Shown here in pieces: positions 11,330-22,009 of a stretch of DNA of 64,000 nt (the stretch's first letter is position 1; each line of letters opens with the position of its first letter). The stretch is from Pictodentalium vernedei (Eukaryota; Mollusca; Scaphopoda; Dentaliida; Dentaliidae). Made by a program: the position numbers and the translations under genes. The notes under the pieces are model-generated. The model saw only the letters and a list, made by a program, of their open reading frames with translations. It searched no databases and had not been told where the DNA came from. Location: contig CM062296.1 of NCBI GenBank assembly GCA_031216915.1, positions 144,874,344-144,938,343 on the forward strand, written 5' to 3'.

Positions 11330-12155
11330 CCGCCTTTTATTTTTTGTTGAAACCCACCCAAATTAAAAAAAAAAATCTTCTCGCGAACCAGTGGGAGCAG
11401 TGACATGATATTTGGTATTAATTGAGCTTCCTGTTGAGGGATAGATTGAAGTCAGTTCAAAACGAAGTTCGTGGGGGCATACCCGGGCAATATCTGCCAT
11501 CGTAACGGGTTTTTTTTTCTCGTGAAGAAATTATGCAAATTAGAAGATCTTTGATTTATTCAGTGCTACTTATACACTGTAAGTGCACATGTCAATACGG
11601 CTCGGGCTAGAGGCTGTATTTATGAACCGATCTTCACAAAACTTCTTGGGTACCTTTGTTATCACCTTGGGACGAGAACGAGTATTTCTGGGTGCGGTCC
11701 AAAATTCAAGATGGCTGCCAGTGGCCATTTTGTACCGAAATTAGGTCCAATCAGTTTTTTGTCACAACTTCTATACAGCTCGTATTTATGAACTGATCTT
11801 CACGAAACTTCTTGGGTCCCTTTGTTTTCACATTGGGACAGGAACGAGTGTATTTGGGAGTGCCTTTGTTATCACTGTGCTATGAGAACAAATAGTCAGA
11901 CCCACTCTGGGACTCAAAGATTTCTTTTCTAGTTTAGCATCTGACTGTTACCCACCTTTACAATACTTTACCTTTTCATTTGTTATATACAGGCTACGGT
12001 CAGTATTTATGTACAGACCGTTACAATACTTTATATGTACCTTTGTTATCAGGTCATTACCTGGATGTTTGTCATTGCTGTGTCACATACTATACATGTA
12101 CATTTCTTAACAAGTTGAGCTACAGTGTCATTGACACTTTCATTTTTGTTCATCC
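11330..12155 (+). mobile_element. Tandem-repeat element with AGTGTCATTGACACT end
   Basis: Contains two clear ~167-bp units (near 11610 and 11777) with CGTATTTATGAAC, GATCTTCAC and AAACTTCTTGGGT, and a third diverged one near 11990. It ends with TTGAGCTACAG followed by the hairpin AGTGTCATTGACACT and TTCATTT. The same end closes the element at 17194-18905. Left boundary uncertain. Confidence 0.6.
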
Positions 12156-12490
12156 GTACGAATAAATAGTTCTTTATATATTCGTCTACATTCTTGACTT
12201 ATCCCCAATATATTGTAAGATAAAATGATTATTGCCATTATGTGGATGGACAAGATATGTATCCGTCTTCGACTCGTCGCGATCTGCCCTTAGAACCCGG
12301 GGCGAGTCTCAGGTACATATTTTGCACATCCACATAATGGTAATGATCTCTGTTGATCTCAAATGTTTATTACTGAGCGCGGCACAGCGACAGCATCCCA
12401 ATATTGTGTATCATAAAGTCTACAGTCGTCATTTTGACACCGACTACACTTCTCTACCGCAATTAGTTTAAAAGTTACAACTGATTTTAT
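12156..12490. repeat. Palindromic stretch around TGGATG
   Basis: GATTATTGCCATTATGTGGA (about 12226) pairs with the inverse CCACATAATGGTAATGATC (about 12330), giving a ~120-bp foldback with a GTCGCGATCTGCCC-type loop. A MITE is likely but not proven. Confidence 0.5.
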
Positions 12491-13139
12491 CTTTTCGAAC
12501 CCCCCCCCCCCCCCCCGGCGTATGCCTCACCCACGGGCGGTGGACGCATGTGACTTCGTGTAGAATGTGATACGGTATGGCGAAAGGACACAATTTCTCA
12601 CTTTAAAATAAAAAAGTTATAAATATCGCCACAGATGATTGAAAATCCCGGTCTAATTCCCAAGTACATGTAACAGGATTTTCAAACGTTTATTTCCAAA
12701 TTTCAGGTGTGGTATCACGTCCTCACATGATGCGTCCGAAAATAAGGTCATGGCTATCATGGTCATATCAACTGTACCCCTTGGTCAAACTTATTTTAAA
12801 AGGTGCAGGTAATCCCCCCCCCCCCCACACGCACACATGATGTAATCCCCCAACCTCAGAGTCCGCCCCACCCCACCCAACCCACAGTACACACACCTGT
12901 AGAGTAGAAGTTTACAAAACTTGCTGCCATTCATTCTTCCTAGTTGAAAGAAAATATACGAAACTAGAATTTCAAATGTTCATTAATATAATATTTTTTC
13001 AACTTACTCAGATATACATGTAAAGAACAAGTGTTGAAATATCAACCTGACATTCACCGATTTGATAAGAATGAATGTAAGAACTCACAAAAATATAAAT
13101 ACTCATTTATGACAAGCTAAATCTAAATAGTATTATGAC

Positions 13140-14207
13140 GGTGACCGGACGTTTCGGCCATGGACGTTTCGGCCACGGACGTTTCGGTCCGGACGTTTCG
13201 GCCACGGACGTTTCGGCCTAGGACGTTTTGGCCACGGTCGTTTCGGCCAATTGGAGATATTTCTCACAATATATGAGATTTTTCTATTATTATTTTTAAT
13301 TTTTTTTACTTTATTTTTTATTTATTTTATTTATTTTTTTTTTCTTTTGAATGTTCATTTTTTTTATTTAAAACATGAAAAGATTTTTCATAGGGATAGT
13401 TATAATCATTAACTATTATGTTTTTATAGTAATATTCCTTCAACCTACCTGTCAGCTTACTACATTTTATGTGTGTTTCCATAACTATTTAGCTTCAGCT
13501 TTTGATTATTAGCAGAATATTTCATTTAGGCTTCCTCTTTTGTCAGGGAGTGTTTTTACAGCAATTGGACTGGAGTTTTTGAGATCAATGAATTTTTAGG
13601 TCTCCTTGTGTTTTTGTAGTTAGAGCAATTGACAAGAAATTGTCCCTCACTTGAATGAGCTCCTTGAGCTTGACTAAGTGTTGGTTAAAAGGTATCATTT
13701 GGATAGAAGACTCCCCAGGCATCAACAACCATGAATTCTGTCTGTAAATAGAGTGTCAAGTAGTAACGAAGAAGACGGATCTTCTTTCCAGATTATACCT
13801 TATGCCCCTCACTTCAATGAGCTCCTTGAGCTTGTTTAAGTGTTGGTTAAAAGGTATCATTTGGATAGAAGACACCCCAGGCATCAACAGCCATGAATTC
13901 TGTCTGTAAATGTCAAATAACGAAGAAATGGATAGAAGATTCACCCGTCAGTAAAAAATATAACTTGTTTTCTTCAAATACAATAAAAAATAATACATGT
14001 AGTGGTTTTTCTTCATTACTAAATCACTTCCCCCTCTCCAACTCTTCCACAGAAAACAAGAAAAAAAAATGTCAAAAAGTACCCTCAAATATATTTTGGC
14101 CGAAACGTCCACCCTGTCCAATATTTCTGGCCGAAACGTCCGTGGCCAAAACGTCCTAGGCCGAAACGTCCAGGCCGAAACGTCCGTGGCCGAAACGTCC
14201 TACATTC
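13140..14207. mobile_element. TU/Rehavkus-like foldback element with minisatellite arms
   Basis: Left arm (13147-13250) has seven ~15-bp units of GGACGTTTCGGCCAC; right arm (14098-14200) has six units of the inverse GGCCGAAACGTCC. The element is flanked by an exact 9-bp duplication TATTATGAC (13131-13139 and 14208-14216). Inverted arms built from 15-bp tandem repeats are known from the sea urchin TU foldback elements. The 9-bp duplication points to the MuDR/Rehavkus group, which is inference because no transposase is present. Confidence 0.8.
13645..13911 (+). repeat. 105-bp direct duplication inside the TU-like element
   Basis: 13645-13749 and 13807-13911 are near-identical, offset by 162 bp. 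Both contain GAGCTCCTTGAGCTTG, GGTATCATTTGGATAGAAGA and GCATCAACA. Confidence 0.85.
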
Positions 14208-14242
14208 TATTATGACATATCAGCAAAGTTAATACATGCACT

Positions 14243-14557
14243 TAACTCTTTACCTAACATGAAAAACAGACGACACTTGCAAAAAAAATTCTTGAGTAAC
14301 CAAGTTTTTTCATCTGTAGTATCAAAGACACAGGTTATGACCCCAAAGAGGGGTCATAGCCTATATATTTGAGACAAGAAATTAAAATTAATTGGCGATT
14401 TTTAGTTTAAACTGTATTTATTTTCAAATTGTGAAAGTACAATTTATACAATACAACAGAAGCATACAACTAATAAGGAAATGGATTCAGCAGCAAGCTA
14501 TAATTGGCGATTTTTGTGAATAGCGCGGTTTTTTCCGTTACGTTGGGTAAGGGGTTA
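14243..14557 (+). mobile_element. Pal-A foldback element with a retroposed insert
   Basis: Left end TTAACTCTTTACCTAAC and right end GTTGGGTAAGGGGTTAA. The central hairpin is shortened, with the GAACGAGCTC apex deleted. A 97-bp foreign insert (14404-14500) lies in the right half, between duplicated copies of TAATTGGCGATTTTT. Confidence 0.85.
14404..14500 (-). mobile_element. Short retroposed 3' end inside Pal-A
   Basis: The insert is flanked by an exact 15-bp duplication, TAATTGGCGATTTTT (14389-14403 and 14501-14515). Read on the minus strand it ends with an AATAAA signal, about 15 nt of sequence and then A residues. This is the signature of target-primed reverse transcription of a 5'-truncated LINE or processed transcript. 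The source is not identifiable. Confidence 0.8.
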
Positions 14558-15093
14558 ACTGAACATAAATGTATCTGAATAGTGGATTGTCACTAAAACA
14601 CCTGCGAAGTGGACTTTCAACACTTTCAAGCACGTTTTGTAAACTTGTACTCTACATGTATGTGTGCAATGGAATGGGTCACTTGGATGGGGAGGTGGGT
14701 AGGATTACCTGCAGCTTTTAAAATAAGTTTGACCGAGGGGTACAGTTGATATCACCATGACAGCCATGGACCTTATTTTCGGATGCATCATGCGGTTGGT
14801 TGTTCTGGAGAAGAAGGCTTTTTAAATTTATTGAAAAATGCGGACTCTTCGTTTTCCTATTACCACCATGTGGTACCCCGTGACGAAACCGATTGCATTT
14901 TTTCCCAAATCGATTCTACTGGTCCCAACGATGCTTCATACCTAATTATTATTCTCTATAATAATGGCATTTTTTGTTATTTCAACTCATATGGTTCCAG
15001 CAGGGGTGTGAAAAATGTCTTCGGCATAAAATAAAGTAGGCAATATTTCTACGGACGTTATTATATTAGATTCCAAACACTAATTATAGGAAT

Positions 15094-15172
15094 AATCATC
15101 AACAATTTAATTAATGAAGCCCCGGGTACAACCCGGTGCTTGATTAATTAAAATTTTGCGGATGATGATTTT
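15094..15172. mobile_element. Foldback MITE with GCACCGGG-type centre
   Basis: Arms with AATCATC and AATTTAATTAATGAAGC pair with GCTTGATTAATTAAAATT and GATGATGATT. The centre CCCCGGGTACAACCCGG resembles the centre of the MITE at 19721-19954. Confidence 0.65.
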
Positions 15173-15521
15173 TTATTACCTGGTAAACTAACGCATGCGT
15201 GGACATCACTGCCCATGCGTGAATTACGACCAATCCAAGACGACTGTACTATTTCACCTAATGCGACTGCATACCATATTTGGTTCAAAATGGCTAATCA
15301 ACTCGTAAAATATAAATTTGGGGCGGGGCAAGACATTTTGCGCTTCTCCGCGGAATCCCAAATACAGCTCAAAAAACCTTCTTTGAACAAAGTTGCATAT
15401 CAAATTTCAAAACACTGTGACTGGTGGTTCATGAGAATGTTTTTAAAGAATTTCGGGCTATTGGGGCACTGCCCCCAGTCCATTAGGCTTAGCAACTTCT
15501 ATTGAACCATCTTGGAAGGAT

Positions 15522-15832
15522 TTAAAAAAAAAAATTATTAGGGTTTAACGACACATTAACAGTCAGGGTCATATCATGTCGGTGACGGTTTTACGGGTGG
15601 AGGAAGCCAAAGTACCCGGAGAGAACCACCGAGCAACTGCGAGCAGCTGTCAGCTCTCCAACATCGTAATTCTGCACCCTGCATCGCGGCACAGGCAGGG
15701 TTAGATTGGTTGAAGACATGCGAACCATCGACGTGCAGTACGCCTTAGTACACGGCGTCTTCGTGCCCCCATGTAGGCAACCGGGGTAAAGTCAAGTGCC
15801 TTGCCCAAGGAATCAACGCGGGGGCGCGAATC
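15522..15832 (-). mobile_element. SINE-A copy with target duplication
   Basis: Minus-strand SINE-A body and tail (GTCGTTAAACCC then A/T tail), 5'-truncated before the head. It is flanked by the exact 12-bp duplication TCTTGGAAGGAT (15510-15521 and 15833-15844). Confidence 0.9.
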
Positions 15833-15844
15833 TCTTGGAAGGAT

Positions 15845-16436
15845 ATCCCCCGAAATAATTTTTGCTAAGTTTGGGTGGGTATGATCGCGAGGTTCTGAAG
15901 AAAACTGATATGCGCAAATCAACGTACGACAGACAATGCATAAAGCCCACCCCGACTTTCAGTCGGGTGAGCAAAAGAAAGTCAATACGTTGGCCCTGTA
16001 CAACCCTCCATTGGGATAGGCGTTTTCGAAGGTGGAGTCGGAGAACTCGCCCCCCCCCCCCCCCCACACCGCCGCCACCACTACCACCACCACGAGGTGT
16101 TCTGTCGTAATGTAATAATTTTTCTGGCCTGTTGGAAATTTGTTTGGGCCTCTAGTTTCGGTACAAAAACACAAATGTATACAAGCCTGAAAATGAAGAG
16201 CTTGCGTCGTAACCCATCAACAAGTTATACGCTTTATAACATGGTGGTATAGCCTAAAAGAAAGAAGTGTTGCGGTGCTTTTCCGCATTCTCTGTTCTAC
16301 TGTTCTTACTACGGCTAACTACGCCACTCAGGCTGTTCACGCCTAAAAATGAAATTTCCACCCAAATAAATAGCAACAACTAACGAGCGATCTCATGCGT
16401 TAATTGCTGCTATTATTTTTGGGGAATTCTTTTCAT
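15845..16436. other. Unassigned stretch
   Basis: Contains a C-run and CCACCA repeat near 16050-16090. No gene or element boundary is recognised. Confidence 0.45.
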
Positions 16437-16679
16437 TTAACCCTTTACCTAACATGAAAAGCAGACGACACTTGCAAAAAAAATTCTTGAATAACTAATT
16501 TTTTGTCTCAAAAACATAGGTTATGACCCCTCATTGGAACGTGCTCGACAAGCTCGTTCCAAAGGGGGGTCATAACCTATGTTTTTGAGACAAAAAATGA
16601 AAATATAATGAAAATGAATTGGCGATTTTTGAGGATAGCGCTGGCCGGTTTTTTCCCGTTACGTTGGGTAAAGGGTTAA
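16437..16679 (+). mobile_element. Pal-A foldback element
   Basis: Complete 243-bp copy from TTTAACCCTTTACCTAAC to GTTGGGTAAAGGGTTAA with TTAA at both ends. The hairpin arms carry a few mismatches (CATTGG opposite CCAAAG). Confidence 0.9.
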
Positions 16680-16704
16680 TTGGTTCAGAGCAAGATTATT
16701 TTGG

Positions 16705-16822
16705 GTGGTCTGAATTTGTTATTCAAAATGTGTTTTGTCACAAATTATTATTACAATAATTTGTAATAACACAAATTTAAATAAACTATTATATGTGTTT
16801 GACTGAATATGAAGCATGAGCC
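16705..16822. mobile_element. Foldback family with TTATTACAAATTATT arms
   Basis: Contains GGTCTGAATTTGTTATTCAAA, then an inverted pair around ACAAATTATT / AATAATTTGT, then GTTTGACTGAATATGAA. The same order of landmarks is seen at 51450-51595, where the hairpin is longer. Confidence 0.6.
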
Positions 16823-16828
16823 GGGAAA

Positions 16829-17185
16829 TTTCTATTTATTTATTGGTGTTTATGGTCACATACTTATGCACAATGGCTGATCGTGACAGTTTCACGGGTA
16901 GAGGAAGCCGGAGTACCCGGAAAGAACCACCGAGCATCGACGAGCAACTGTCAGCTCCTCAACATTCTAACTCTGTTCAAGCTCCGCTCAAGCAGGGCTC
17001 CAGCGGTTGAAGACATGTGTACCATCGACGTTCAGTATACACTGCGTCGTCGTGCCCCCATGTAGGCAGCATGGATAAAGCCCCGTGCCCAAGCACACAA
17101 CGCGGGTCGTCCCGAGCGGGGATCGAACTCGGGACCTCTAGCATAGAAGTCCAACAGTCTACCACTGAGAGACCGCGCTCCCGAG
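16829..17185 (-). mobile_element. SINE-A with tRNA-type head (variant ii)
   Basis: The minus strand reads from a tRNA-like head (GGGAGCGCGGTCTCTCAGTG as A-box region, GTTCGATCCCC as B box) through the shared body to the tail ATGTGACCATAAACACCAAT with TAAATAAATA. Flanks GAGCCGGGAAAT (16817) and GAGCCAGAAAAAT (17183) may be the target duplication. Confidence 0.85.
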
Positions 17186-17192
17186 CCAGAAA

Positions 17193-18905
17193 AATGTTGC
17201 CTTTTGCTCTGGTATCATTTTTAGCTTAACTTGACAAAGTCAAGGTAAGGCATTGCCATCACGCGTGCGGAGGTCTGTGAGTCTGTTCACATTTTCTTCA
17301 GCACAGGCTACACCTGTAGTTCTTGTCCGATCATCACTAAATTTCATGTGAAGGTTCGAGGTCAAGTCTGGATGAGAACATCCCCCAAAAATGTTGCCTT
17401 TTGCTCTGGTATCATTTTTAGCTTAACTTGACAAAGTCAAGGTAAGGCATTGCCATCACGCGTGCGGAGGTATGTGAGTCTGTTCACATTTTCTTTAGCA
17501 CAGGCTACACCTGCAGTTCTTGTCCGATCATCACTAAATTGCACGTGAAGGTTCGAGGTCATGACTGGATGAGAACATCCCATTTTGATCGCGATCGGTC
17601 AACCATGACGCCTGCGTAGGTTCGAAACCCGAAAACCTTTAGCACAGTCTACGAGTCGTATTTATGAAGGGATTCCATTGTAACCTGGTAGGATGACTCC
17701 GAATAATGTCCAGGTGAGAAAGTTCTATTTTGGTCGTGATCGGTCAACCAACTTAGATTTGTTTAACACAGTCCACAGTTCATATTTGTGAAGCGATTTC
17801 ATTGTAACTTGGTAGGGTGGGTTACTTGGTAAGATGTCTCGATGAGACTGTCCTATTTTGGTCACGATCGGCCAGTCGTTACCGCCGCTTGGGCACGTGA
17901 CCTAGATTCCCTCACCACTGTCTGTAGGTCGTATTTATGAAGGGATTTCATTGCATCTTGGTAAGATGACTCGGTATGATATCGAGTTATTTCATCCTGT
18001 TTTAGTTGAGATCGGTAAACCATGGGGGCCGCACGAGTTCGAGTCTAAATTCCTTTATCACAGTCTACACCTTTTAATATTATGTAGGGGTGGGGGTATA
18101 CTGGAATCATCTTGTCCGCCCGTTCGTCCGTCGACATAATTTTGTTGCTCGGAACTGGGTATGAATGTTCACCACCATAGGAACCTGTGCACCTGCGAGT
18201 TTAGTTCCGGTCGGATTATTTTTGCGAGAATTATGCCCCTTTTCGACTTGAAATGGCAGCCACATAGACCTGAATTTTGTCCAGATATTTTCTCAGATGT
18301 TTATGGATCGATTCTATTGAAACTTGGTATGGTTGTTTACTACCATGGGGACCTGTGCACCTGCGATTATAGTTTCGATCGGACTTTTCTGCCAGAGTTA
18401 TTTCCCTTTTCGTTTAGAATGCTCTTGAAACCTTCGACACAGCCTGCAGGCCTATCTATGAGGTGATTCCGTTGCAACTTGGTTAAGTGACTTGGTGTTG
18501 TGATGTCCAGGTAGATTTCTGAACGAATTTCCCATTTTGGTTCATATCGATCAACCATGAGAGCCGTACGGGCCCCCAGGCCGCAGACCTTAATTCTTCT
18601 ACCACACTCTACAGGTAGTTTTTTAAGAATGATTTTACTGTAGCTTGGTAATTTTGGTTGACATACGTTAACTGTGAGGGCCACATCAACCCAGGCCTCA
18701 GTTCTTTAGTGCAGTCTACACATCATATTATTCTTGTTGAAACAGCATGTAGGGTACAGAAACTCAACATAGTCTCAATTATCACAATTCTTGTCTTATT
18801 TCATAATACTTTCATAAACATTGAACATTATCCTTTTCATCAAACACTACAGAAAGTCAAGTTAAGCTACAGTCAGTACAGTGTCATTGACACTTTCATT
18901 TAAAA
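17193..18905 (+). mobile_element. Large tandem-repeat element
   Basis: Opens with a ~194-bp exact-looking duplication (17193-17386 and 17387-17580) that starts ATGTTGCCTTTTGCTCTGG and contains the hairpin CTTAACTTGACAAAGTCAAG. Diverged ~165-bp units follow, with CGTATTTATGAAGGGATTC, CGATCGGTCAACCA and AGCACAGTCTAC. It ends with AAGTCAAGTTAAGCTACAG, the hairpin AGTGTCATTGACACT and TTCATTT. Class probably Helentron-like. Confidence 0.65.
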
Positions 18906-18966
18906 GCCCCTGATAGTGGCTTCTAACACTCAACCAGTTACTTCTTTACCACTACTGGGTCTCTAC

Positions 18967-19606
18967 CAGGGCTGGGAGGAGTTAAAATTTCCCTTAACAC
19001 GTTAACGTGTTAAATATTTCTGCGTTAACGTGTTAAATGACGTTAAATGTTAAAATGAACAAAATTGTAGTATAACAGACCAATTCCGGCCATTTTTGCT
19101 GATTTGATTTTGAATCTGATTGAACTTACCTTACTTACGTACACTATTAACCCTTTTAACTCCAGTGGTATCTTCCATCCCAGTTCAATGGCAGCAATTA
19201 GACGAGTCCATATTCATTATTTGGGGTAGACCAATCAATATTTTCAACGTGCAGCCTTGGGGCTGCACGTTGAAAATACTGATTGGTCTACCTCGCAGGT
19301 TCACCGAACAGCCGACCTATAATATAATGGCGTTATGAAGTGTCATGTTCCTGGTCGGGAAAGCGGCCGCCTGGATTCAAATGGTCAATATAGTTCTCTC
19401 GACAATGCGGCACAGTTTCAGTTTACTGAGTGAGACGAAAAAATAGATGCCCTATACAGATACATTAGATGAGTCACGATGAGTACAAAATCATTCCTGG
19501 TGCACCCTAACAAACTTCAAAGTTAATAACTTAGTTAAAATTTTTTTAACTTTGTTAAAATAATTTAACACGTTAACGTTTGAAACGTTAACTGCTCCCA
19601 GCCCCG
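18967..19606. mobile_element. hAT-like MITE with 8-bp target duplication
   Basis: Ends CAGGGCTGGGAG and CTCCCAGCCCCG are inverted, and the exact 8-bp duplication GTCTCTAC flanks them (18959-18966 and 19607-19614). Subterminal TTAACACGTTAACGTGTTAA motifs occur at both ends. A Pal-C element (19147-19388) sits inside. CAG ends with an 8-bp duplication are typical of hAT. Confidence 0.9.
19147..19388. mobile_element. Pal-C foldback element
   Basis: TTAACCCTTTTAACTCC at the left and CTGGATTCAAATGGTCAA (decayed) at the right. The core hairpin is GGTAGACCAATCAATATT...AACGTGCAGCC and its inverse. Related copies lie at 25747 and 32333. It lies inside the hAT-like MITE. Confidence 0.8.
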
Positions 19607-19720
19607 GTCTCTACCTATTTATTTGGTTAACGAACATTTCAGTTTAATCAGAGAATAAAATCTTGAATTTTGAGTTAACCTATTTACCGTTCATCTGGAT
19701 ATAATAAATATGACCGATTA

Positions 19721-19954
19721 CAGTACAGCCATCATGGACGGGTCAGAATGTATGGGTGGGTATTTTTCTACGCATATAATTCAGAGATGATCCGCTATGA
19801 CACCTAGCGAAATTTCAATCAATGAAGCACCGGGAGTAACCCGGTGCTTCATTGGTGGAAATTTCGCAAGGTGTCATAGCGGATCATCTCTGAATTATAG
19901 GCTTGGACAAAATGACAATCCGTACATTTTGACCCGTTCACGATGGCCATACTG
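19721..19954. mobile_element. Tc1/mariner-type foldback MITE, TA target
   Basis: Ends CAGTACAGCCATCATGGACG and CACGATGGCCATACTG are imperfect inverses, flanked by TA (19719-19720, 19955-19956). Inside is a long near-perfect hairpin (19776-19898) centred on GCACCGGGAGTAACCCGGTGC. Confidence 0.85.
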
Positions 19955-20144
19955 TAGGACGGTTCACAGATTTCGAAAGCATCTGCGGCAAGCAGTGGTG
20001 GCGCCAGGAATTTCCAGTATGGGGGGCCTGGGAGAAATTGGGGGGAGGGGTCGCGGGGGGGGGGATTCCCCCAGAGAACATTTTATTTCTAGATGCTCTC
20101 AGATGCATTCTGGTGGCATTTCGAACATAAAATGCTGACTAATT

Positions 20145-20852
20145 CAGTGGCGGCGCTATGGGGGGGATTCCCCCCCCCCCCCAAACGAAGGCTTTGCCCC
20201 CCCCCCCAGTTCCCCCCCCCCCCCCTCCCCCAACCATCTCGCATGCATTTCCATCCACCCCCACACACAAACACATTCAGTCACTCACTCTCTCTCTCAC
20301 ACACACACCCTCTCTTTTTTTATTCTCAATAATTTCCCATACACACTTAGCCCAAAGCCTCAGGCTAGCTGATGAACACATCCAGGCAGTAGAGATTTAA
20401 AGACTCGGATGCAGATACTTATAAGTTATAATTAAGTTATGAGCCAACAAAGGCATGTCTATCCATATCCCTTGTCTAAAAAAATTCATGGATTTCGCAT
20501 TATGAAAGACGGGCATTATGAGTCTCTCTCTCTCTCTCTCTCTCTCACTCTCTCTCTCTCACGCACAGACCCACCAGACGCGGATCCAGGATTTTTTGAA
20601 AGGAGGACCGCTAATTACCATTACATTTAGTCGAAACTTGGACCCAAAGTCCGTAATATAATTTTTGGGTTTGGTACGTCCACAGGACGTACCAAACCAA
20701 AAAAGTATATTACGGACTTTGGGTCCAAGTTTGGACGACCTCATAACAAAGAAATGATATGATCCTTTACGTATTTGCCCCCCTTCATGGGAGTCTGCCC
20801 CCCTAGTTGCCCCCCCCCCCCCCCCACAAAAAAATTTCTGGCGTCGCCACTG
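20145..20852. mobile_element. hAT-like element CAGTGGCGGCGC, inner level of nest
   Basis: Ends CAGTGGCGGCGC and GGCGTCGCCACTG are inverted, with the exact 8-bp duplication GACTAATT (20137-20144 and 20853-20860). It contains C-runs, CT repeats (about 20280-20310 and 20521-20562) and a foldback at 20630-20736. Confidence 0.9.
20630..20736. mobile_element. Foldback MITE, third level of nest
   Basis: Arms begin GTCGAAACTTGGACCCAAAG and end with the inverse; about 48 bp per arm pair, with the centre TTTGGTACGTCC. It lies within the inner hAT-like element. Confidence 0.75.
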
Positions 20853-21387
20853 GACTAATTCCATGAGGAAAATGCATGTTTTTTACCTTACAATCCGGAC
20901 AAATCAACCATAACCCTATCCCTGACAGCTTACGACGGGAGAGAGACGGTGATTGTCAGTGAATTTATCTTGTTTGAGTCCAATTTCCTTGTTTGTTTTC
21001 AATCAAATTCACACATGATGGCATGGATAATGAAAAAGTCAATTATACAATAACGTGATTTTGGAGTCCAATAGAAGTTTATTAGCGTCTTCTTTCAGTA
21101 GACCCTTACCCTGTGATTCCTTCTGACTGGCGAGTGGGGAGGGGGCAACTTCGTGTTTGGGGGGACCTAGGCCCCTCTGTAGCGCCGCCACTGGCGGCAA
21201 GCACAGGGGACGTCAAGTGTCTTAGGGAATTTGAGCATTGAGGTCAATTTGAGAAGAGGGGTCTTTCCACAGGAACATTTTAAAACAGTGCTATCAAATA
21301 AGATGATAAGACACAACTTTTTGACGAACTGTTTGTAGTTCCAGACGAACAACTTTTCGGTTATTTGTTTATTCAATTAGATAACCA

Positions 21388-21415
21388 CCAGAGGAACGAT
21401 AAAATCGTTCCTCTC
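21388..21415. repeat. Short perfect hairpin GAGGAACGAT..ATCGTTCCTC
   Basis: A 10-bp stem around AAA. It could be a foldback remnant; nothing else supports a function. Confidence 0.45.
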
Positions 21416-21668
21416 AAACTTTATGGCCTGATTGAATTTTTGAACCGGTGAAGCATGGAATGGCTGCTTTAGACCTAACATTTGATCGTTCCTATTCGAA
21501 ATTGTGCCGATTGACCCTGTATGAGTGTAGGCCAGTCCAGTGTTGAAGCTAGGGCTTCCCAATCTTTAGGTTGGTCGGTCGGTTGGGCCCTACAGCGGTT
21601 GGGAGTGGGACGTTGGTCAGAAATTTTTCTGGCTTCCTCTGGGGACACCCCGGTCTTGACCTCACTTC

Positions 21669-21895
21669 GCCGTTTACCTAACGTGAATGGCAGACGTCAC
21701 TTGCCAAACATCTTGACCAACTGAAGATTTTCATTTTTTTTTTGCTTCAAAATGTCTAAATAATCCCTCAGTGGAACGAGTTCGTTCATAAGCTATATGT
21801 TAATTTTTTTCAGGTAAAAATTGAAAGAATAATAGAGTAGACTGGCGATTTTGTGGACAACCAATAGCACCAGAAGCATCCTAGCGTAAGTGGAG
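21669..21895 (+). mobile_element. Pal-A element, heavily decayed
   Basis: Retains GTTTACCTAACGTGAA, CAGACGTCACTTGCC, TCAGTGGAACGAG and CATAAGCTATATG. One hairpin arm is mostly lost. Confidence 0.65.
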
Positions 21896-22009
21896 CGGGG
21901 GTGGGGGGAGATCAAAAAAGGACACACGACTCTGGGTGTGAGTTAAGACCAAGGGTTTACAACGTTCCATAAATTGTAATATGACACTCAATAGTATTGA
22001 CTTTATACA

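Larger units (their letters stand above)
12725..14790. mobile_element. Long inverted-repeat element broken by later insertions
   Basis: The left arm (about 12725-12930) and right arm (about 14640-14790) are inverted copies: GTCCGAAAATAAGGTCATGG on the left, CCATGGACCTTATTTTCGG on the right, followed in both by CAACTGTACCCC and TTTACAAAAC landmarks. Between them lie the TU-like element (13140-14207) and a Pal-A copy (14243-14557). No coding sequence is seen. Flanking target duplications are not visible. Confidence 0.65.
19993..21193. mobile_element. hAT-like element CAGTGGTGGCGCC, outer level of nest
   Basis: Ends CAGTGGTGGCGCC and GCGCCGCCACTG are inverted and flanked by the exact 8-bp duplication GCGGCAAG (19985-19992 and 21194-21201). 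A second element of the same family (20145-20852) lies inside it. No transposase fragment is recognisable. Confidence 0.9.

Noticed and set aside
13140-13260. CRISPR-like direct repeats
   Set aside because: Units of ~15 bp are contiguous with no spacers, and their inverted partner and target duplication identify a foldback transposon.
20093-20400. Proline-rich or serine-leucine-rich small proteins
   Set aside because: They are translations of C-runs and CT repeats inside hAT-like elements.
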